Shown here one piece after another: positions 51,570-61,373 of a DNA stretch of 64,000 nt. The stretch comes from JACCXG01 sp963785755. Its GTDB lineage: Bacteria; Acidobacteriota; Vicinamibacteria; Vicinamibacterales; 2-12-FULL-66-21. How positions within the stretch are numbered: the first letter of the stretch is position 1; every line of letters begins with the position of its first letter. The stretch is taken from assembly GCA_963785755.1 (NCBI GenBank), contig CAWAXG010000068.1, positions 62,001 to 126,000 of the forward strand, in the 5' to 3' direction. The position numbers and the translations under genes are program-made. The notes below the pieces were generated by a model. That model did not search any database, had not been told where the DNA came from, and saw only the letters and a program-made list of their open reading frames with translations.

Positions 51570-51899
51570 TCAGACGTGGCGGTCGATCATCTTCTTCAAT
51601 GAATCTTTGTCGGCAAGCCCGACGACCTGCTCGACGAGCTGTCCGCCCTTGAAGAGCAGCAGGGTCGGAATGCCCCGGATGCTGAACCGCATGGGGGTGG
51701 CCGGGTTCTCGTCGACGTTCATCTTGGCGACGACGACGCGGCCGGTGTAGTCGTTGGCGAGCTCGTCTACCGTCGGCGCCAGACGCCGACACGGACCACA
51801 CCATTCCGCCCAGAAATCCACCAGCACTGGCTGGGCCGTGTGATTCACCGTCTGTTCGAAGTTCGCGTCGGTTAGCGTCTGGACCTTGTCTGAAGCCAT
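51570..51899 (-). CDS. trxA: Thioredoxin
   Basis: A 109-residue thioredoxin with LVDFWAEWCGPCRRLAPTVD (the WCGPC active site at about 33-37), the buried Asp, the cis-Pro IRGIPTLLLFKGG and normal length. General disulfide reductant for reductases and peroxidases. ATG 51899. First gene before trxB. The two stand between glgA and the mnmA locus. Confidence 0.96.
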   Translation of the reverse strand: MASDKVQTLTDANFEQTVNHTAQPVLVDFWAEWCGPCRRLAPTVDELANDYTGRVVVAKMNVDENPATPMRFSIRGIPTLLLFKGGQLVEQVVGLADKDSLKKMIDRHV

Positions 51900-51912
51900 A
51901 CCTGGATGTCCC

Positions 51913-53631
51913 TCACGAATTTACTCTGTACACTTTGACATACTCCCGGGCCGAGACGTCCCAGGAGTAATCCTCTCTCATCGCCGCCAGCTGGATCTTC
52001 TTCCACTGCTCAGGTTTACGGAACGTCGCCAGCGCCCGCCGAACCGCGTCCAGCAAGACGGCGGGCGTGTAATCCGCAAACTTGAAGCCAGTCCCTGCCG
52101 GCCGGCTGGCATCGCGCACGGTGTCGTCGAGCCCTCCCGTCGCACGGACAATCGGGATGGTGCCGTACCGGAGGCTGTTCAACTGGTTCAGTCCGCACGG
52201 TTCGAATCGCGACGGCATCAGGAACACGTCGGCCCCCGCCTCGATGAGATGCTCGAGTCGATCGTCGAAGCCGATCGTCGTCGAGACCCGGTCCGGGTAT
52301 GTGGCGGCGAGAGCGGTCCACTGATCCTCGTACCGGGGTTCGCCGCTCCCGAGCATGACCCAGGTCGCATCCAGCGTCATCAGCTCATGGAGGATTGCGG
52401 AAATCAGGTCGAATCCCTTCTGGTCGGTCAGGCGCGAGACAAGTCCAATCAGCGGCCGACCGAGCGTGTCATCCGTGATCGGCAGACTGACGGCTTTCAG
52501 GAGCGCACGCTTGGATTCCGCCTTGGCAGAAGGCTCATCAGCGCTGTACGGCCTCGGCAGGAACGAGTCGGACGCAGGATTCCAGCGGTCCGTATCGATG
52601 CCGTTGAGAATGCCGACCAGGCTGCCGGCCCTGCGCGCAATCACGCCGTCGAAGCCGAAGCCCAATTCCGGCGTAACGATCTCCCGCGCGTATGTCGGAC
52701 TCACCGTCGTCAGACGCTCGCTGAAATTGATGCCGGCTTTCAGAAAGCTGATTCGTCCCCAGAACTCCATCGCATGGACGTGCAAAACGTCCCACGGCAG
52801 CCCGATGTCCGTCAGCGTCGATGCCGGATACAGTCCCTGGAACGCGAGGTTGTGAATGGTGAAGACCGCCGGCACGCCGCCAACGATCGGATCGTCCGAG
52901 AACAGCATCTTCTGATACGCGGGCACGAGACCGGCCTGCCAGTCATGGGCATGGATCACCGAAGGCCGTTCGCCGCGCAAGCGGAGATACTCGAGGGCAC
53001 CCCGGCTCAGGACCGCGAACCGATAGGCGTTGTCCACATAGTCGCCGCCGTTGTCTCCGTAGAGCCCCTCGCGCTGGTAAAGCTCCGGCGCGTCGACGAG
53101 GACCGCGTCAATCCGCTCGCCAAGAGGCTGACGGATAAAGCGGACGGCTTGCTGGCGAGCGCCGAAATCGAGGACTGCGTCGGCCACGGCGGCGGCGCGC
53201 TCAGCCGGCTGCGCCGAGTCGCTGTTCCCCGCGCGTGAGCCGTAGTTCGGGAGAATGACGGTTACGGCATGGCCCAGCCGTGCAAGCGCGTGCGGTAGAC
53301 CGCTCAGCACCTCTGCGAGCCCACCGGTCGTCGCGAAAGGCCTGGCCTCCGAAGCCACCATGACAATCTGGAGAGGACCAGCCGCCGACTTCCCTCCTCC
53401 ACCGCGGAGGGTCCTCGATGACCGTGGGAGTGCGGGTGACCGCATGGACCCCGCTTTTTTCGCGGCGGGCCTCCTGGCAATCGCCGGCCCAGCCGACTCT
53501 GCATCTGACATAGGACGCCTCCCTCGAGCCGCCGGCTTCGCCGCAGGAGCCTTTGCGGGGGTGGAGCGGGGTGTTCTGGACTTTTCTGTTTTGAGGGAAG
53601 GCGTACGGGACTTCGGGGATTTCTTGGCCAT
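51913..53631 (-). CDS. glgA: Glycogen synthase (GT5) with a long basic N-terminal extension
   Basis: Transfers glucose from ADP-glucose to alpha-1,4-glucan. After about 85 residues of Lys/Arg/Ala/Pro-rich tail (MAKKSPKSRTPSLKTEKSRT and more), the GT-B enzyme starts at LQIVMVASEARPFATTGGLA. The usual K-x-G-G-L motif reads T-T-G-G-L here (T101 instead of Lys). HDWQAGLVPAY, FTIHNLAFQGLYPA, ILNGIDTDRWNPASD, LVSRLTDQKGFDLI and SRFEPCGLNQLNSLRYG are standard. ATG 53631 gives 572 residues against about 480 usual. Starch-type substrate is inferred from the family only. Confidence 0.92.
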   Translation of the reverse strand: MAKKSPKSRTPSLKTEKSRTPRSTPAKAPAAKPAARGRRPMSDAESAGPAIARRPAAKKAGSMRSPALPRSSRTLRGGGGKSAAGPLQIVMVASEARPFATTGGLAEVLSGLPHALARLGHAVTVILPNYGSRAGNSDSAQPAERAAAVADAVLDFGARQQAVRFIRQPLGERIDAVLVDAPELYQREGLYGDNGGDYVDNAYRFAVLSRGALEYLRLRGERPSVIHAHDWQAGLVPAYQKMLFSDDPIVGGVPAVFTIHNLAFQGLYPASTLTDIGLPWDVLHVHAMEFWGRISFLKAGINFSERLTTVSPTYAREIVTPELGFGFDGVIARRAGSLVGILNGIDTDRWNPASDSFLPRPYSADEPSAKAESKRALLKAVSLPITDDTLGRPLIGLVSRLTDQKGFDLISAILHELMTLDATWVMLGSGEPRYEDQWTALAATYPDRVSTTIGFDDRLEHLIEAGADVFLMPSRFEPCGLNQLNSLRYGTIPIVRATGGLDDTVRDASRPAGTGFKFADYTPAVLLDAVRRALATFRKPEQWKKIQLAAMREDYSWDVSAREYVKVYRVNS

Positions 53632-53742
53632 CAATTGACGAGGCGCCGCTCGGACGCCGAAACTCCGAGTGTAGCACGGCAGTACGGTCAATCGCCCCGG
53701 CTGGCCTCTGAGGATCGAGGGGCATCGCCGTCTCGGCGACGG

Positions 53743-54600
53743 ATGGCGATGTATGATTCGTCCGTGGCCGAAGCTCAGCCGCCGAGATCAGAATCCCGCG
53801 AAATCGTTGAGCTGCGGCGATTGAAGGCAGAACAGCCGGATCTCGCCTCAGCAGTTGATCTTCAAATCGAGCTGCTGCAGCTTCAGCGGCGCGTTCAATC
53901 CCGCGTATCGCTGCCGGCGATCAGACTCGATCCAGAGTACCTGGCCGGATTGCTGAGGACCGGACCCATCCTTCAATTCGATCACCTGAAAATCGACTGG
54001 AGCGACATACGGTTCCTCGTGCGCGCTGTCGCGGCTGCGATGCGGACGCACGAAGCCCTCGACCCGGCCGACCTCAGCAAGGTGGAATCGGTGACCCGCG
54101 ACGCCGAGCGGCTGCCGATCGTCGTGCGGGCGTGGTACCAGGCCTCGGGGCCGGCCGCATCGAGTCTGCCACCGGACGCCGAGGGACTCGAGACGGTCCT
54201 CCTCCAGGCGATGCGCCCCATCCTGAGTCGCGCCGCCGATGCCATCCTCGCGCGACTCGAGGCGAGCTCCTGGCATCACGGCAACTGTCCGGTCTGCGGC
54301 GGCGAACCCGATCTCTCGGTCATCACGCCGGCCGCCGATCGCATGTTGATCTGCGGCCGCTGTCTGGCCCGGTGGCGTTTCGATCAGCTCACCTGCCCGT
54401 TCTGCCGCAACTCGGACCGATCGCGCATTACGTCGTTCGCCAGCCGGGATGGGCGGTACCGCCTGTACGCCTGCGATGTCTGCGAGCGATATCTGAAGGC
54501 CTACGACGGCCGCCGCGCAACCCGCCCGGTCCTGCCGGCCGTCGACTCGGTGGCGACGCTGCCGCTCGATGCGGCGGCGATGCAGCGCGGCTATAAGTAG
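53743..54600 (+). CDS. FdhE-like formate dehydrogenase accessory protein
   Basis: A 285-residue protein resembling FdhE, which supports maturation of respiratory formate dehydrogenases. The N-terminal half is helical. Two pairs of rubredoxin-like cysteines are found near 182-245: NCPVCGGEPDLSVI, LICGRCLARW, LTCPFCRNSDRSR and YACDVCERYLKAYDG, exactly the FdhE pattern. ATG 53743 or 53749 (same frame) begins it. No formate dehydrogenase gene is in the window, so the partner is elsewhere or the function has drifted. Ends before a bidirectional terminator. Confidence 0.82.
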   Translation: MAMYDSSVAEAQPPRSESREIVELRRLKAEQPDLASAVDLQIELLQLQRRVQSRVSLPAIRLDPEYLAGLLRTGPILQFDHLKIDWSDIRFLVRAVAAAMRTHEALDPADLSKVESVTRDAERLPIVVRAWYQASGPAASSLPPDAEGLETVLLQAMRPILSRAADAILARLEASSWHHGNCPVCGGEPDLSVITPAADRMLICGRCLARWRFDQLTCPFCRNSDRSRITSFASRDGRYRLYACDVCERYLKAYDGRRATRPVLPAVDSVATLPLDAAAMQRGYK

Positions 54601-54620
54601 AAAAAGTCGAACAGAAACAC

Positions 54621-54649
54621 AAAAGCCGTCAGCGATGCTGACGGCTTTT
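54621..54649. terminator. Bidirectional rho-independent terminator
   Basis: A perfect 13-bp stem AAAAGCCGTCAGC/GCTGACGGCTTTT with loop GAT between the convergent fdhE-like and D-Ala-D-Ala peptidase genes. The A and T tracts serve both directions. Confidence 0.85.
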
Positions 54650-54679
54650 CGAGTTTCGCAGGGAGCGTTCGATCAGGGT

Positions 54680-55720
54680 CTAGTCCTGGTCCTTGGTAAA
54701 GATGTCCGATGCCTTCTCGGACAGCCAATTGAAGAGGTGACGCGTCTCCCAGAATCGCCCGTTGTTCGAACCCGCGCCGAGCACCACGACCGCGACCTGG
54801 TGATTGCTCTGCGGCAGTCGCAGCAGCGTCGCGAGGCAGTAGCCCGCCTTGGTGATGAAGCCGGTCTTGCCGCCGAGGACGTCGACTTCTCCGCCCCGCA
54901 CGAGATGATTCGTGTTGCGAATGACGATCGACCGGCGATGCGTTCTCGCCGAATACGTGGGCATCCGCATGATTGGCGACATCCGATCGTCCTGCGACGC
55001 GAAGGTGATCAGCCGCGACAGGTCGTAAGCGGACGAGATGTTCGCCGGATTCAACCCCGAGGGATCCGCAAAGGTCGTGCTCTCGAGCCCGAGCTCGATC
55101 GCCTTTTCGTTCATCCGCTCGACGAATGACGCGGTGCCACCGTGCGACACGCGCGCAAGCGCGCGGGCGGCCGCGTTGTCCGACGCAATCAGCGTCAGGT
55201 GGAGAACGTCGCTCAGCGTGATGCGATCGTTGGCCCGGAGATACGTGGTGGACGCCGCATAGACGTCACCCCGCTCAATGGTGATTTCCTGCAGTAGATC
55301 GGGGTTGTCCTCGAGGAAAACGATCGCGGTCATCACCTTGGTGATGCTGGCAATCGATCGCTTGGACTGGGCGTTTTCCTCCCACAGGACCTGGCCGGTC
55401 TCGGGACTGAAGATGATGGCAGCCGCGGCACGGACATCCGGCACGAGCGAGCCGTTCACATCGGTCTTGAACCGCGGCGTCATCGCCTCGTTCAGCGACC
55501 GGACGCGGGCCTGTTCACGGGCGCGCGCGGTAGCGCGGGCACGGGCAAGACGGGCTTTCCTGGCCTTGGAGGCGGAGGCGGAATAGGTGGGTTTCTTGTC
55601 TCGGACCTGGGCGGCGGTTTTCCGAGCTGCGGCTTCGACGGCGGCACTCGGCACGGAAATGCCGAAAGCGAGCAGGATCGCAAGCAGTCGAGCTACGTTC
55701 AGAGGGCGGATGAAACGCAC
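54680..55720 (-). CDS. D-alanyl-D-alanine endopeptidase/carboxypeptidase (S11, PBP7-like)
   Basis: Periplasmic penicillin-binding peptidase trimming peptidoglycan. A signal peptide (ARLLAILLAFGISVPSAAVE) and a long Lys/Arg/Ala-rich linker (about 30-80) precede the S11 domain. The S-x-x-K box SITK (KRSIASITKVMTA), the S-x-N box SDN (LIASDNAAARALA) and the KTG triad (VLGGKTGFITKAGYCLA) are complete. GTG 55720 was chosen because GGAGGA (complement of 55724-55729) precedes it closely and the signal peptide starts there. 346 residues. The KTGFI variant and the basic linker fit the PBP7/PbpG group. Confidence 0.9.
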   Translation of the reverse strand: MRFIRPLNVARLLAILLAFGISVPSAAVEAAARKTAAQVRDKKPTYSASASKARKARLARARATARAREQARVRSLNEAMTPRFKTDVNGSLVPDVRAAAAIIFSPETGQVLWEENAQSKRSIASITKVMTAIVFLEDNPDLLQEITIERGDVYAASTTYLRANDRITLSDVLHLTLIASDNAAARALARVSHGGTASFVERMNEKAIELGLESTTFADPSGLNPANISSAYDLSRLITFASQDDRMSPIMRMPTYSARTHRRSIVIRNTNHLVRGGEVDVLGGKTGFITKAGYCLATLLRLPQSNHQVAVVVLGAGSNNGRFWETRHLFNWLSEKASDIFTKDQD

Positions 55721-56930
55721 GAATCCTCCGATACGACACCGGCTGGCTGGGAAATCAACCGTCGTACTGATTTGGAACGACGACAGTGTAGCAACAAAAC
55801 ACGCGCCACGCAACCAGAACTGTAACTAGGCTCAAGGCCCGGCCGCAAATGCCTCGTTTCCGAGCGCACTCTCCTGCTTTTTGCGTCCTCTATACAAGAG
55901 GAATGCCACCGGAACTCTATCGCAACCGAAGCCACTTCGGACTTTGCACCTGACCTACACAATGCATTTCGGTCGCGAACCCCATCGCGTTCACTCAACC
56001 GTTAGATTGGCCGTCGTCACGTTGCGGACGCCTGGCCACGATCGACCGGGGGTTAGGGTGACCTCCGAGCGCGACTCAACGAGTCAACCGGCGATGGCAA
56101 TGTCGACTCAAAATGCCAACGAGCCACTTCTCTGCCCGCTCGCCAGCAATTCCTTCTGACGTCCGCCGTTCACTTCTGGTCCGATGCGATCCGGTGGCGA
56201 TGGCGTTTCGACCCCAAATTCACGACGGAATCGGCGACAGCGATGGTCCGCCTCACATCACTCGTTCTCGTCCCTCCCAGTTGTTCCTGGGTGCGATCGG
56301 CGATTCGTCGGCTGCCCGATGCGACCGGCTCAGCGTGGTTCTCGAGCTCTCGCAGTCGCGACCACCTCTCGGCATACTCAGGCTGCCGTCGACCCAGGAA
56401 CAAGGCGCATGCACTCGGCGTCCTACCACTTGACAGTCGATCGATCGTGGCTGAAAGACGATGACGATCGCGGGCGATCGAAGTGACTTCTGGGGGCAAC
56501 TCGATTTGGGAATCTGGATTTGAGATTCGACTTTCCGTCTGCCCATCAGCAGAAGTACGGACTTTAGTCACTCGAACAGGGGATTTCCAGGCACGGTACC
56601 TCGCCAAATGCGCACAGGCCTAGGCGATTCTGGGAATCAAGTTCTCGAATTTGTCAGGTACAAGACTTGCTGCCCGTCGGTCTGGAGCCACACATGATGA
56701 GTCTGGTTCGCCTCCTCGGGTTCACCACACTTGGCTGCGGGTGCGTGACCGGTCACTACCGTGAGGTCGCCACCAACCGCGAGATCACGTACGTCGAGGA
56801 GAAGGGCACCGGCTGCGAGCATCACTCTCATCGCCGCAATCACACCCTTACCACGACTCGATTCGGCCTCGCGGGCGCGGCGGCAAGAGCGTCGTAGCTG
56901 TACCCGGAGGGACACGTATAGACTGTCGCG
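55721..56930. other. Long intergenic stretch, mostly without genes
   Basis: About 1.2 kb between two divergent genes. Translations on both strands lack family-like patterns up to about 56660; the region is less GC-biased than its neighbours and has frequent stops. The only candidate gene is a small lipoprotein-like ORF at 56694-56897. No repeat, CRISPR or tRNA was seen. Confidence 0.55.
56694..56897 (+). CDS. Possible small lipoprotein (67 aa)
   Basis: A 67-residue ORF starting MMSLVRLLGFTTLGCGCVTG, which reads as a short signal with a lipobox-like LGCGC, followed by REITYVEEKGTGCEHHSHRR. A GGAG site lies about 8 bases before the ATG. The His/Cys/Arg-rich body is unusual. It could be a small exported metal-binding protein, or chance in a GC-rich spacer. 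No family recognised. Confidence 0.3.
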   Translation: MMSLVRLLGFTTLGCGCVTGHYREVATNREITYVEEKGTGCEHHSHRRNHTLTTTRFGLAGAAARAS

Positions 56931-57900
56931 ATGCCCCTGCCTGCATCGCGAGGCCACCGTATCGAGCCCTACGCAGTTCTCACGGTCGGCGAATCCACTC
57001 AGACGTTCTATCTCGGTGATTGCCTGGAAGTGTTCAGGTCGCTTCCACCGGGATCCGTGTCGGCGATCGTCACCTCGCCTCCCTACAACCTCGGGGTGCG
57101 CTACCGCTCCTATGACGACTCGATTCCCCGCCGCGACTACCTGGCCTGGACCGATCGTTGGGTGGAGGCGGCGCGCACGGTCCTGGATCCACGCGGCTCA
57201 CTCTTTCTGAATGTCGGCGCCATTCCCTCGGACCCGTGGGCGGCGATGGACGTCGCCCGGACCGCGAGGCAACACCTCACGCTCCAGAACACGCTGCACT
57301 GGGTCAAGTCCATCGCGATCGACAAGGACGCCATCGGCGCGGCCGTGACCCTCGAGCGCGACCTGGCTATCGGCCATTACAAACCGATCAACAGCGAGCG
57401 GTTCGTCAACGACTGTCACGAGTTCGTCTTTCACTTCACGCCGGACGGACGCACGCCGCTCGACCGGCGGGCGGTTGGCGTCGAGTATCAGGATGCCTCC
57501 AATATCGCCCGCTGGCGGACCGGCGGCAGCAATCGCCGATGCCGGGGCAACACCTGGTTCATTCCCTACGAGACGATCAAGAACCGCGACAAGGATCGTC
57601 CGCACCCGGCGACGTTTCCGTCGAAGCTGGCCGAGGTACTGTTTCCGGCTCCACGGCCGCGATCGCATCGCGGTCGCCATGGATCCCTTTCTCGGCCTCG
57701 GGAGCAGCGCCGTCGCCGCCGCGGAACTGAAGCTCGATTTCATCGGCGTCGAGCTCGACGAGCATTACCTGAAGGAGGCCCTCGGAAGAGTGAAGGCCGT
57801 CCTCAACGCCAAAGGGCTGTTCGAGCTCAAACCCCGCAGGCGAAAAAAAGGCCCGAGCCTCAAACCAAGCCCGGGCCGTTCCAGCAACCGCCGCGCCTAG
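56931..57900 (+). CDS. Beta-class DNA (N4-cytosine/N6-adenine) methyltransferase, orphan (frameshifted at about 57636)
   Basis: Site-specific DNA methyltransferase. Motif IV IVTSPPYNLGVRYRSYDD lies near the start (about 48), followed by the target region and, after the shift, motif I VAMDPFLGLGSSAVAAAELK with LDFIGVELDEHYLKEAL. This IV-before-I order is the beta class. Removing one G at 57635/57636 (GAGGTAC to GAGTAC) gives KLAEYCFRLHGRDRIAV and a protein of about 322 residues. No restriction endonuclease is nearby. The last 20 codons overlap the terminator of the next, convergent gene. Recognition site unknown. ATG 56931. Confidence 0.85.
57843..57877 (-). terminator. Rho-independent terminator of the Oar-like receptor gene
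   Basis: On the minus strand the stem GGCCCGGGC / GCTCGGGCC (one G-T wobble, 10-base loop) is followed by TTTTTTT. It lies 52 bases after the receptor stop and inside the last codons of the convergent methyltransferase gene. Confidence 0.85.
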
Positions 57901-57929
57901 CGGCGGCGCGAATCGTCAGCCGCCCCCGA

Positions 57930-60900
57930 TCAGTTGAACGAATAGCGAAGGCTGATCATGAAGCTCCAGACATCGCTCGAGAACGCCGTCGTCTCGTACG
58001 ATTTCGTGAGCAGCTCGTTGTTGACGACCGCCAGGCGATAGGTGGCCCGTCCCTGCGCATCGGCCGCGCCGTTGGTCAGAATCTGATTGCGGATCAGACG
58101 CTGTCCGACACCCCAGTCGCTGTTCAGCATGTTGCCGAAGTTGAGGATGTCCGCCCGGATCTGAAACAGGTTACGCGTCCCGCGGATGTCCGCGAAGACG
58201 TCCTGCACGAGGCTCAGATCCATCCGGTGGAGCAGCGGCAGCAGCACGGCGTTCCGCTCTGCGTACTGACCGCGGTTCTCCTTGAGGTACTTGTCCTGCT
58301 GGATGTAGGTCTCGAAGGCCGCTGCCTGCTCGGCCGCCGTGAACGTCCGGCTGCCGACGGTGAACGCCGAGAAGTTCATCTCCGACTGATCGCGCGGGAC
58401 GTAGATCAGGTTGTTGTTCGACCCGCCGTCGCCGTTCATGTTCCCGGCGAACAGATAGCTGGTGTTGCCGTTGTTCCGTCCTTCGTAGAACAGCGAGAAC
58501 GTCGTCGCCCCCCAGCCGAAGTAATCCTTGGTGTAAGACCCCAACGCGTAGACGCGATGGCCGAGCGAGCCGCCAAACGGCGCCGTGCGGGTCACTCCGG
58601 GATTGTTCGGATCGCCCGAGTGATGGTTGCCGGACCACGAACCGAAGGCGATCGACCCCGGGTCGACCGTGTTCTCGGCCAGGGTATAGCTGTAGGCGCC
58701 CCTGAACGACAGCCCCGACCTGGCGGTCTTCGAGACCGAGGCCGAGATGTTCCAGTTCGAACCGTCGTTCTGGTTCTTGAGAACGATGGCGTTCGACACG
58801 TGTGAGTGGATGCGGTTGCTCGTCCAGCGCGGCCGCGTGTCGACGCCGGCGAATGCCGTTTGAGCGGCCGGCAGGTTGGCGTTGATGTAGTAGATGCCGT
58901 TCAGGTCCTGTCCGAACATGAGCTCAACCGTGCCGGTCATCCCGCCGGGGAATCGGTGGTCCACCGCGATGTTGCTCCGCCACTGCTGCGGGAACTTGAA
59001 ATCCGGATCGGTTAGCGCCAGCTCGTAGCTGAGCCGCGGGATTCCCCGTCGGCGCGGCCTGGTATCTGGCGGGATCGGGATGGAATGGCCTGGTCGTCGT
59101 GTTGTCGAACGAATCGAACCCGGTGAGGATGCCCGTGTTGCCGATCTGGTTCGAGATCCAGACATACGCCGGTCTGCCGGTGAACACGCCGGTGCCGCCA
59201 CGGATCTGTGTCTGCTGATTGCCGGACACGTCCCAGTTCAGCCCGACGCGCGGCGACCAGAGAACGTTCTTGTCCGGCAAGTCGCCGGACGAGTACTGCA
59301 CCGGCTGGCCGTCCTCGTCCCTGAACGTCAGGCTATCGGCGTTCGAGTTCGCGAACGCCGTGTCATCGAACACCGGGACATCGAGTCTCAGGCCGGCGCT
59401 GATCGTCAGATCGGATCCAGGCCGCCACTCGTCCTGCACGTAGCCGCCCGTGTACCACACCTTCAATGGCTGGATCGGCTTGTCGGCCCCCTGGATGTTC
59501 ATGTAGCGCACCTGGAAGCGGCTGAGCGTGACGGGAGATGTCGTGCGGTTCGGATTGGCCAGGAAGTCGTTGGCGTCGGTGTAGAACTCGTTGAGCGAGT
59601 TGTAGACGTACACGCTCTGCGATCCCGGGAAGAAGACGTTCTCTGACTGGTACCGCTCCAGGCTCAGGCCGAAGGTGAGCGAGTGCTTGTTGGCGAACCG
59701 CGTGAAGTTGTCCTGCAGCTGGAAGGTCTTGTAGCGCAGCTCGTTGTTCGGGGTGAACGGCTCGGAGCCGAACGACGTGTACTGCTGACCGCCTTCCCAG
59801 ATGTCGACCAGCGGGAAGAACGAGCCCCTCGATCCCCGGCTCTCGTCCTGATACGCGTAGCCGATGATGAGATTGTTCGACATCGAGGTGCCGATGATCG
59901 AGTTCCACTCCCCGACCCCGGAGCGGATGTCCTCGTTCTGCTGATAGTTCGAGTTCTGAAAGCTCAGGAAGTTGGTGGTCCCCGGCCCACGCCCGCGACC
60001 GAGCGACGACGACGAGGAGATGCCGATGTCCGTGATCGAATCGAGGTAGTTGAAACGGAAGCTCACCTTGTTACTGTTGTTGACGTTGTAGTCGTTCCGG
60101 ATGATGAAGCGCTTGGCCGGCGTCTCGTCGTCGTACGCCTCGTAAGCGCCGGTTTCGTACTGGAAGCGCTGCGACAGGAACGAGCTCAGGTTGTTGAGAT
60201 CCGACGCGAGGACGCGGGTCGTGTTGCCGCCAACGGTCTGGCCGCCGCTGTTCGCCGTGAAAAACGTCAGCGGTCGGGTGTCCGATTCGTCCTCGTAATT
60301 GCCGAACGCGAAGAGCCGGTTCTTGAAAATCGGCCCACCGGCCCACACGCCCGTATCACGGAACTCGAAGGTCCCGGGATTGAACGGGAGACCTCTGGCT
60401 TCTGTTCCAACGAAGTCCTCGTTGCGGAATCGGTGATACGCGGAGGCCGTCAATCGGTTGGTGCCGCTCCGGGTCACCAAGTTGACGCCAGCGCCGATGA
60501 AGTTGCCCTGGCGGACGTCGTACGGGGCGACGTTGACCTGGATTTGCTCGGTGGCTTCCAGCGAGATTGCCGCCACGCTCGTCCGCTCGCCGGGCGCGCC
60601 GCTCAAGCCAAACGAGTTGTTGAAGTACGACCCATCAACCGTGATGTTGTTCAGGCGATTGTCCTGCCCCGCGAACGTCATGCCGCTGGATTGGGGCGTC
60701 AGACGGAGGACGTCATTCAGCCGACCGGTCACGGTCGGCAGCGTCGAGAGCTCGAGCCGGCTGACCGTCGTCGCGGCACCGGTGCGGCTCGAGCTGAAGA
60801 TCGGATCCGACGATCCCGTGACCGTGACGGTTTCCGAAACCGCGATCGGCTGGACCGTGAAGGCGAGATCGGTACCTACTCCCAGGTTGACCATCACGTC

Positions 60901-61206
60901 CTCCTGGGTGTTCGGCTCGAACGCCGTCCCGCCTCCACCGAAGGTGACGGTCACCGAGTAGGGACCTCCCACGCGCATGCCCGGAATCGAGAACTTTCCA
61001 TCGGCGCGCGTCTTCGCCTCGTAGCTCGTGCCCGAGGGCAGATGGATCGCGATCACATTAGCCCCGGCTACCGGCTGCTTGTTCGTGTCGGTGACGACAC
61101 CGTTCAGGAGACCGGTGGTCACGCCTTGCGCGGAGACCGGGGTCGCTGCGGACAGCAGACCGCACACCGCCAGGAGGGTCAATAACGTCCCTGACAACCA
61201 CTTCAT
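57930..61206 (-). CDS. Oar/CarA-like TonB-dependent receptor (frameshifted near 59031)
   Basis: Large outer-membrane receptor of about 1091 residues. A signal peptide (LSGTLLTLLAVCGLLSAATP) is followed by a carboxypeptidase-regulatory-like domain (GLLNGVVTDTNKQPVAGANV to about residue 105), a plug (LPTVTGRLNDVLRLTPQSSG) and a long barrel ending FMISLRYSFN. This is the layout of Oar proteins of Acidobacteria and Myxobacteria. Frames change near 59031: TGNPAA in one frame is followed by SYELALTDPDFKFPQQWRSN in the other, needing removal of one base. ATG 61206 has GGGAG 8 bases before it. Ligand unknown; no TonB-box-containing partner is seen here. Confidence 0.88.
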
Positions 61207-61268
61207 TGCAAGTACTCCCACGTTTTCAGCTGTGTCGAACGAATTGATAGAGATGCAGAGCGAGTAAG

Positions 61269-61305
61269 GCGACTGTTGCGGGGGGAAACCCACCGCAACA
61301 GTCGC
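61269..61305. other. Strong hairpin upstream of the Oar-like gene
   Basis: Perfect 13-bp stem GCGACTGTTGCGG / CCGCAACAGTCGC with an 11-base loop, about 63 bases before the receptor ATG and after the VWFA gene stop. No T-run follows, so it is not a classical terminator; it may protect or process mRNA or bind a regulator. Confidence 0.6.
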
Positions 61306-61373
61306 GAAGTATATCAAAGGGAGGCCGAAGCTCGTGTGTAAAACCCGCGCAAACTAGGCGCGGCTTCACGCGG

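Noticed and set aside
56640..56680. Second copy of the 5567 palindrome (TACAAGACTTG resembles the arm)
   Set aside because: Similarity is limited to about 11 bases and there is no inverted partner.
59683..61185. 500-codon open frame antisense to the Oar-like receptor
   Set aside because: No signal or domain pattern; explained by codon bias of the receptor gene.
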